Assembly (NCBI GenBank): GCA_029561345.1
Contig: JAKQJC010000005.1
Location: 1-64,000, forward strand
Reading direction: 5' to 3'
Length of the DNA: 64,000 nucleotides
Source: Chloroflexota bacterium
GTDB lineage: Bacteria; Chloroflexota; Anaerolineae; Anaerolineales; Anaerolineaceae
In this document: positions 59,823 through 64,000 of the stretch, piece after piece
How the letters are laid out: the number at the start of each line of letters is the position of its first letter
How positions within the stretch are numbered: the first letter of the stretch is position 1
Notes under the pieces: model-generated
What the model was told of the DNA's origin: nothing
What the model saw: only the letters and a program-made list of their open reading frames with translations
Databases searched by the model: none
Made by a program: the position numbers and the translations under genes

Positions 59823-60821
59823 TTATTTTTTGAGATACAATTCCATTGTTCCAGGCGTGCGCGATCTTGAACATCTGATTTCAAGATGATAGACGCCGGC
59901 GGGCAGGGTCTGTTCAAAAACGGCCTGATCTGCGTCAGCACGGTATTTTTCGGCATGGAAAATGGGCCATTCCTGACCATCAGCGCCCAACAGGCGGACA
60001 TCCAGCAAATCCAGGTCCACGTTTTTCAGCCGGACGAGGGCGCCGAAATTGACGCTTTGCTTGAAATTCCAGATCATCGAAACGGAATCGTCCTCCTGAT
60101 CGGCAAGATCCCAACTTTCATGAAGCGTGTAGCCCGCCGGAAGCGGCTGCGCGGTGGGGGTTGGCAGCGCGGCAGCGGTGGACGCCCCCATGTTGTTGAC
60201 CGACAGGGTCACCAGGCTGGCCAGCACCAGGCTGCCCGCCAGAAAGATCAAAGTCTGCCGGTTGGGGAGCACTTCAAAGGCAGCCGGTTCGCTGCGCAGC
60301 GCGTGGATCAGGGCTTTAAAATCAATCATGCGCCAGGCCAGCCAGAGGGTGAACAGCAGCACCAGCAGAAACAATCCAGATTCAGCCAGCGGCGGCCAGC
60401 CGGTGCGGGTGAGAAAATTCACCGAGTCGTCTGAAATATCTGCTCCGGCGCTGGCGGCAATCGGCAGCACCACCCAGGCAGCCAGCGAGCCTGCAAGGGC
60501 GCCGGCACTCAAAGCCTTCAGGGCGCTTGCCAGGGGCGAGGTCTGGCGCGGCAGGGCCAGCATGGCCGCCACCCAGGTCAGCCAGGGCAGGCTGACACCA
60601 GCCACTGAGATGAGGATGGATTGAAAAAGGGTGAAATCGCCGGTCCCGCTGTAATGAGCGCCCATCGAGAAAAAGTCGGTGTTCAGTTCAATCAGCTTGC
60701 CGCCAAAGGCGGCCGCCATGAGGGCATGGCCGCTTTCATGCAAAAAAGTATAAATGGCTATCAGCCAGTAAGCTGCCAGCAGGGCAACCAGAATGCGTTG
60801 GACGATGGATGGTAATTTCAT
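59823..60821 (-). CDS. M50-like membrane protein with extracytoplasmic domain
   Basis: 332 residues. H28-E-S-G-H32 in the first membrane helix is the zinc motif of M50 peptidases, but a clear second motif with the third ligand is not obvious, so it may be a peptidase-like protein. Five membrane helices up to about residue 215 are followed by a beta-rich domain of about 110 residues predicted outside. Alone on the minus strand, with its stop facing the helicase gene's terminator. Function unknown. Confidence 0.65.
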   Translation of the reverse strand: MKLPSIVQRILVALLAAYWLIAIYTFLHESGHALMAAAFGGKLIELNTDFFSMGAHYSGTGDFTLFQSILISVAGVSLPWLTWVAAMLALPRQTSPLASALKALSAGALAGSLAAWVVLPIAASAGADISDDSVNFLTRTGWPPLAESGLFLLVLLFTLWLAWRMIDFKALIHALRSEPAAFEVLPNRQTLIFLAGSLVLASLVTLSVNNMGASTAAALPTPTAQPLPAGYTLHESWDLADQEDDSVSMIWNFKQSVNFGALVRLKNVDLDLLDVRLLGADGQEWPIFHAEKYRADADQAVFEQTLPAGVYHLEIRCSRSRTPGTMELYLKK

Positions 60822-61175
60822 GAGCAGTTCCAGGTGACAAAATCAGGTTGAGTATAGCTGATTGCCGGGTGCTGTCAAGAGAGCTTATTTTTTTCTCCTG
60901 CCTGAAAATCCGCCACACCTGAAAGGTGCTGAGGGCCAGGCATAAAGCCGAAGCCATCAGCCCAAAGGCCAGAAAGCGTGAAAACAAGCCGGTTCGCCAA
61001 AGAAACCTTCCATGCCGTGCTTGAGCGGGTTAGCCAGCAGCGCGCCGGCAGGGCAAAATTTAAATGAGTGGTGTTTTTGTTCTGCAAAGCGGGACAAAAA
61101 CACCACTTGCGATAAATGAAAGCCAGCACCTGGGCCGCCCACTCCAATCTCTAGATGCAGGTCGGCCGTCACTGT
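60822..61175. other. Intergenic stretch with possible gene remnant
   Basis: Minus-strand 60987-60870 could encode a membrane helix (F-L-A-F-G-L-M-A-S-A-L-C-L-A-L) followed by basic residues, but it has no clear ribosome site and then runs into non-coding sequence; it may be a decayed gene. The rest contains only the palindromic element at 61067-61107. Confidence 0.4.
61067..61107. repeat. Palindromic hairpin element, copy B
   Basis: Nineteen-base arms (61067-61085 and 61089-61107) around loop AAA, with two G-T wobble positions. It matches the reverse complement of 15087-15127 in 37 of 41 positions by hand count. Confidence 0.7.
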
Positions 61176-62057
61176 TCAGGAGACGGGCTTAGCAAACCAC
61201 AGGCGTTCCGAAACCAGTTTGAAGCCCAGGCTTTCGGCCAGTCGCTGCATGCGCATGTTCTCGCTGCTGGTGCCCACCCGCACCTCCACTGCGCCGCGCG
61301 CCTTCAGGCCCTTGAAAGCAGCTGCAACCAGGGCTTTGGCCAGGCCCAATTTCTGATATTGGGGATGGGTGCCGATGGGGTCCGTATATCCCACCGTGCC
61401 ATCTGAACCATCTTCAAAGCCGCAAACGCAATAGGCGGCCAGGTCGCCATTCGGCGCCACCGCCAGCAGATCCAGCTCAGGAATATATTCCGGAGAGCGC
61501 ATGATGGCCAGGCGTTCTTCCACCGTCATCGCATCCGATCCGGTCGCAGCGCAATGCAGCGCCACCAGGGCTTCCACTTCCGGTTCACCGGCTGCCGGGC
61601 GGATGGTGAAGCCCGCGGCCAGAGGAAAATCAGGAAGGGGATCTTCGAGGGACCGGCTGTAATGCAGGCTGCGCACTTCTAATTCCTCAAAACCATAATT
61701 CCGGGTCAGAGCCATGCGCTGTGTGTCGCTGGCACTGCAGGAAAAATCGAGGGTGCCTTCTTCACCGGTTTCGGCGTTGCGCCGTTGTATGCATGCCACC
61801 CCCCAGGCCACAATTTCCGCTTCCAGCGTCTCTGGCGGGATCTGCGGATCGATTTCATAGCACAGGTTGTTGTAATCGTCCACATAGGCGAAAGCCGCCA
61901 GCTGCCCATCCTGTTCCCACAGGCGGGTATTGCTCCGGATGGATTCCATCTGGATATTTTCCTCAAAATCGGCGATGGATGATGGGCCGGGCAGGCACCT
62001 GATCAGCGCGCGCATGGCCTCGGCATGACTCTCATCTGCAAATAGAAATGTATTCAT
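61176..62057 (-). CDS. GNAT acetyltransferase, probably two-domain
   Basis: 293 residues. The C-terminal half is a GNAT domain with G-Y-T-D-P-I-G-T-H-P-x-Y-Q-K-L-G-L-A-K-A-L and S-S-E-N-M-R-M-Q-R-L-A-E-S-L-G-F. The N-terminal half seems a degenerate second GNAT domain (R-L-W-E-Q-D-G-Q-L-A-A-F-A-Y). Substrate unknown. ATG at 62057 follows GGGAG. Located downstream of the chloramphenicol-acetyltransferase-like gene by 16 bases. Confidence 0.82.
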   Translation of the reverse strand: MNTFLFADESHAEAMRALIRCLPGPSSIADFEENIQMESIRSNTRLWEQDGQLAAFAYVDDYNNLCYEIDPQIPPETLEAEIVAWGVACIQRRNAETGEEGTLDFSCSASDTQRMALTRNYGFEELEVRSLHYSRSLEDPLPDFPLAAGFTIRPAAGEPEVEALVALHCAATGSDAMTVEERLAIMRSPEYIPELDLLAVAPNGDLAAYCVCGFEDGSDGTVGYTDPIGTHPQYQKLGLAKALVAAAFKGLKARGAVEVRVGTSSENMRMQRLAESLGFKLVSERLWFAKPVS

Positions 62058-62073
62058 CTGTTCTCCCAAAAAA

Positions 62074-62709
62074 TCAACTCAAAAGCTCTTCCGGCGCGTT
62101 CAGGTAATCCTGCACCAGTTTATAGTAGCGCCCCACATGCAGCCCATCCATCAAGGCATGATGCACCTGCACAGAAAGCGGCATTTTCCAGTTTTCACCA
62201 TCAGCAAAAAATTTCCCCCATGAAATGCGCGGCACCGAATCCACCGGGTGCATGTGAATGGGATGCACCAGGCCGGTGAACGACACCCAGGGGATGCTGC
62301 TCAAAAACAGCAAATCATCGCGGCCGCCGTCATCCAGCGCAGGCTGCTTCTTTGCCGCCGCCACCCTTTCAGCGGCCTGGACGGCAAAGGCTGAAAATGG
62401 CTCGGCAAAAGGAATGGTGCAAAAAGAGAAGGTGTCGTTATCGGCCAGCACCGTGGTGGATGGATGCACCAGTTCGTGCACCACCACTTCCTGCCCGTGA
62501 ATGCGGGTGCGAAATTCAGGAATTTCGTTGGCAGCGCGGGCAATGAGATACACAAAAGACATGGTCAGAGGAATCTTCAGCGGTTTGATCCAGGCCGTCC
62601 AGGCGGTGATATCCACATTGGCGCAGAGGTTAAACTGCGGATAATCGAAGGCATTGAACTTTTCAAAATGCTGGCGCCGCGGCCAGGTCTGCATATCTAT
62701 GGTTTGCAT
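62074..62709 (-). CDS. Chloramphenicol acetyltransferase-like protein (CatA type)
   Basis: 211 residues with the trimeric CAT fold signature V-H-H184-A-L-M-D188-G, where the second His is the base, and the early F-N-x-F-D-Y-P-x-F-N-L segment. ATG at 62709 follows GGAGGGG. Many chromosomal CAT-like proteins do not give resistance; whether this one does cannot be told. It overlaps no gene but lies 34 bases after the RidA gene on the same strand. Confidence 0.85.
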   Translation of the reverse strand: MQTIDMQTWPRRQHFEKFNAFDYPQFNLCANVDITAWTAWIKPLKIPLTMSFVYLIARAANEIPEFRTRIHGQEVVVHELVHPSTTVLADNDTFSFCTIPFAEPFSAFAVQAAERVAAAKKQPALDDGGRDDLLFLSSIPWVSFTGLVHPIHMHPVDSVPRISWGKFFADGENWKMPLSVQVHHALMDGLHVGRYYKLVQDYLNAPEELLS

Positions 62710-62743
62710 AACCCCTCCGAAAAAGAACAAAAAATTGCGCCGG

Positions 62744-63109
62744 TTAGGGGCGGCGGTAAGCCACGCCATAGACCTGGATGCGGCAAATGTCATCCACAAA
62801 ATCGCTGGTCATGGCGGTGCGCGCCGGAAATTCCACCGGGAACCATTTGGCCCACACCGAATGCATGCCGTTAAAGTCTTTGATATCTTTCAACAGCACA
62901 TTCAGGGTGATAATGTCATCAAAGGTCAGGCCGATGGTGTCAAGGGTGATCTTGAGATTCTTGAAGGTCTCTTCGGTCTGCTCTTCAATGGTCAGCAGTT
63001 GGCGGCCTTCGCGGGTGGTATGACCACCGTGATGGCCGAGAAAAACAAGGTTGTCCACCTCAACACAGGTTGAGAGCCCCCATTCAGGATGTAAAATGGT
63101 ACGTTTCAT
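62744..63109 (-). CDS. RidA/YjgF family protein
   Basis: 121 residues: Q-T-E-E-T-F-K-N-L, L-N-V-L-L-K-D, and F-P-x-x-F-P-A-R-T-A-M of the Rid family, with the substrate-binding Arg in A-R-T-A. RidA hydrolyses reactive enamine/imine intermediates made by PLP enzymes; other members have different roles. Promoter-side gene of the ridA-cat-gnat unit on the minus strand. ATG at 63109 has a weak AAGGGAA site. Confidence 0.87.
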   Translation of the reverse strand: MKRTILHPEWGLSTCVEVDNLVFLGHHGGHTTREGRQLLTIEEQTEETFKNLKITLDTIGLTFDDIITLNVLLKDIKDFNGMHSVWAKWFPVEFPARTAMTSDFVDDICRIQVYGVAYRRP

Positions 63110-63222
63110 GGCTGGTAAATTCCCTTCCTGATTATTATAAGGGGACAAGCGGTTCACCGCAAGCGGGCATATCGGGTACAATTAACCGTGGAACGGATTT
63201 CATTCGCCCATAAGGAGACCTG

Positions 63223-64000
63223 ATGAACCTCTCAGATTTGATCACCCGCGACGATGCGCCGCGGCCCTGGGTTGAGGGCGATAACATTCCCTGGAATGAA
63301 CCGGGCTTCAGCGAGCGCATGCTCAAAGAACATCTCTCGCAGGATCATGACGCGGCCAGCCGCCGCAGCGATAAAATTGACCGCCATGTGGCCTGGATCC
63401 ACGGCAGCCTGCTGAGCCAGACTCCCTCCCGCATTCTGGACCTGGGCTGCGGGCCCGGATTGTACGCCAGCCGGCTGGCCCGCCTGGGCCACACCTGCAC
63501 CGGCATCGATTACTCGCCGGCTTCCATCGCCTATGCCCGCCAGCAGGCCGCAGCAGAAAGCCTGGCCTGCACTTACCAGCATGAAGATCTCCGCAAAGCC
63601 GACTTTGGCGCCGGTTACGATCTGGCCATGCTGCTCTACGGCGAAACCAATGTGTTCAAACGCGAAGATATTCTCCTGATTCTGCGCAAAGCCTGGGCAG
63701 CCTTGCGCCCTGGCGGCCAACTGCTGCTGGAACCGCACCAGCACTGGATGATCCGCCAGCTGGGCAGCCAGGGAACCTCCTGGCACACCTCGTCTGGCGG
63801 CTTGTTCAACCCCAAGCCGCACCTGGTATTGGAAGAAACTTTTTGGAATGAGGCCAGCCAGACCTACACGGCAAGGTTCTATATCCTCGATGCCGGCAGC
63901 GGACAGGTCACCCGTTTCGCTCAATCCATGCAGGCTTACACCGATGCCGGTTACCGAGATCTGCTGGAAGAAGCTGGTTTTAAACACCCTGTCTTTTATC
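63223..64000 (+). CDS. SAM-dependent methyltransferase, cut by window edge
   Basis: At least 259 residues; the frame is open to the right edge. Motif I I-L-D-L-G-C-G-P-G-L-Y lies near residues 70-80, followed by C-T-G-I-D-Y-S and later L-R-P-G-G-Q-L-L-L-E. The N-terminal region (W-x-x-x-D-N-I-P-W-N-E-P-x-F-S-E-R-M-L) is typical of a bacterial methyltransferase group of unknown substrate. ATG at 63223 follows TAAGGAG. Confidence 0.88.
   Translation, partial: MNLSDLITRDDAPRPWVEGDNIPWNEPGFSERMLKEHLSQDHDAASRRSDKIDRHVAWIHGSLLSQTPSRILDLGCGPGLYASRLARLGHTCTGIDYSPASIAYARQQAAAESLACTYQHEDLRKADFGAGYDLAMLLYGETNVFKREDILLILRKAWAALRPGGQLLLEPHQHWMIRQLGSQGTSWHTSSGGLFNPKPHLVLEETFWNEASQTYTARFYILDAGSGQVTRFAQSMQAYTDAGYRDLLEEAGFKHPVFY

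Noticed and set aside
58045..59874. Minus-strand open frame of 609 codons
   Set aside because: It lies fully opposite the DEAD-box helicase gene, is rich in His, Gly and Gln as expected from reversed GC-rich codons, and has no ribosome site or recognisable domain.
60875..61172. Minus-strand frames in the gap before the GNAT gene
   Set aside because: They change frame across the palindromic element, have no ribosome site and no domain; at most a decayed gene.
1..64000. Search for CRISPR arrays, rRNA and phage genes
   Set aside because: No regularly spaced direct repeats, rRNA-like segments or phage structural genes were seen.

Overview
The window reads as a piece of chromosome from a Gram-positive-like or monoderm bacterium, most likely a Chloroflexota member of the Anaerolineae type. 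This is an inference from gene content and style: an exonuclease-fused DinG, a family 4 uracil-DNA glycosylase, an MGDG-synthase-type glycosyltransferase, LiaF-like membrane proteins, secreted proteins ending in a hydrophobic x-L-P-L tail, and no outer-membrane or LPS genes. No rRNA or species marker is present. Most of the window is GC-rich, about 60% by eye. The first 7.3 kb is clearly AT-richer, near 40%.

Bases 1-7293 look like an acquired surface-glycan island. It holds the start of a probable transposase at the left edge, an FAD oxidoreductase, a GT2 glycosyltransferase, a GT-C membrane glycosyltransferase, a methyltransferase and a radical SAM protein. Inside it lies a truncated second copy of the 3' end of the adenosine deaminase gene, whose intact copy sits at the right edge of the island (7294-8307). 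The two copies differ almost only at synonymous sites, which points to replacement or integration involving DNA from a related strain.

Bases 8.4-30.4 kb are ordinary housekeeping and envelope genes: phosphoribosyltransferase, HEAT-repeat protein, DinG, lysA, a MerR-GyrI fusion, CDP-alcohol phosphatidyltransferase plus lgt, an ABC-2 transporter, an MBL-fold hydrolase, HNH, epimerase and pentapeptide proteins, two tandem seven-repeat secreted propellers, a cNMP-binding protein with a lipoprotein, and an FmdB / CsoR-like / OsmC cassette. Bases 30.4-44.6 kb contain proS, secreted proteins, pseB, an orphan hutU operon, a tRNA-CAU, a galK-pxpA-thioesterase-M42 peptidase operon, a TyrA-like dehydrogenase and an M50 protease.

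From 44.6 to 53.7 kb one tightly packed plus-strand gene string joins DUF951, an MGDG-type glycosyltransferase, tsaE-tsaB-rimI, a uracil-DNA glycosylase with a probable sliding-clamp motif, and a polysaccharide module (UDP-sugar dehydrogenase, epimerase, flippase, GT4). From 54 kb to the end come a PadR-regulated flavoprotein, a nitrilase-family hydrolase, a PAQR-type membrane protein, a DEAD-box helicase with a long terminator-containing leader, and small-molecule acetyltransferases, RidA and methyltransferases.

Several genes have a good -10 box only 6-9 bases before the start codon and no Shine-Dalgarno sequence, which suggests leaderless transcripts. The most interesting leads are the add remnant, the shared C-terminal tail of three secreted proteins, the clamp motif on the glycosylase, the helicase leader, the MerR-GyrI fusion with a preserved internal start, and three families of short interspersed repeats.
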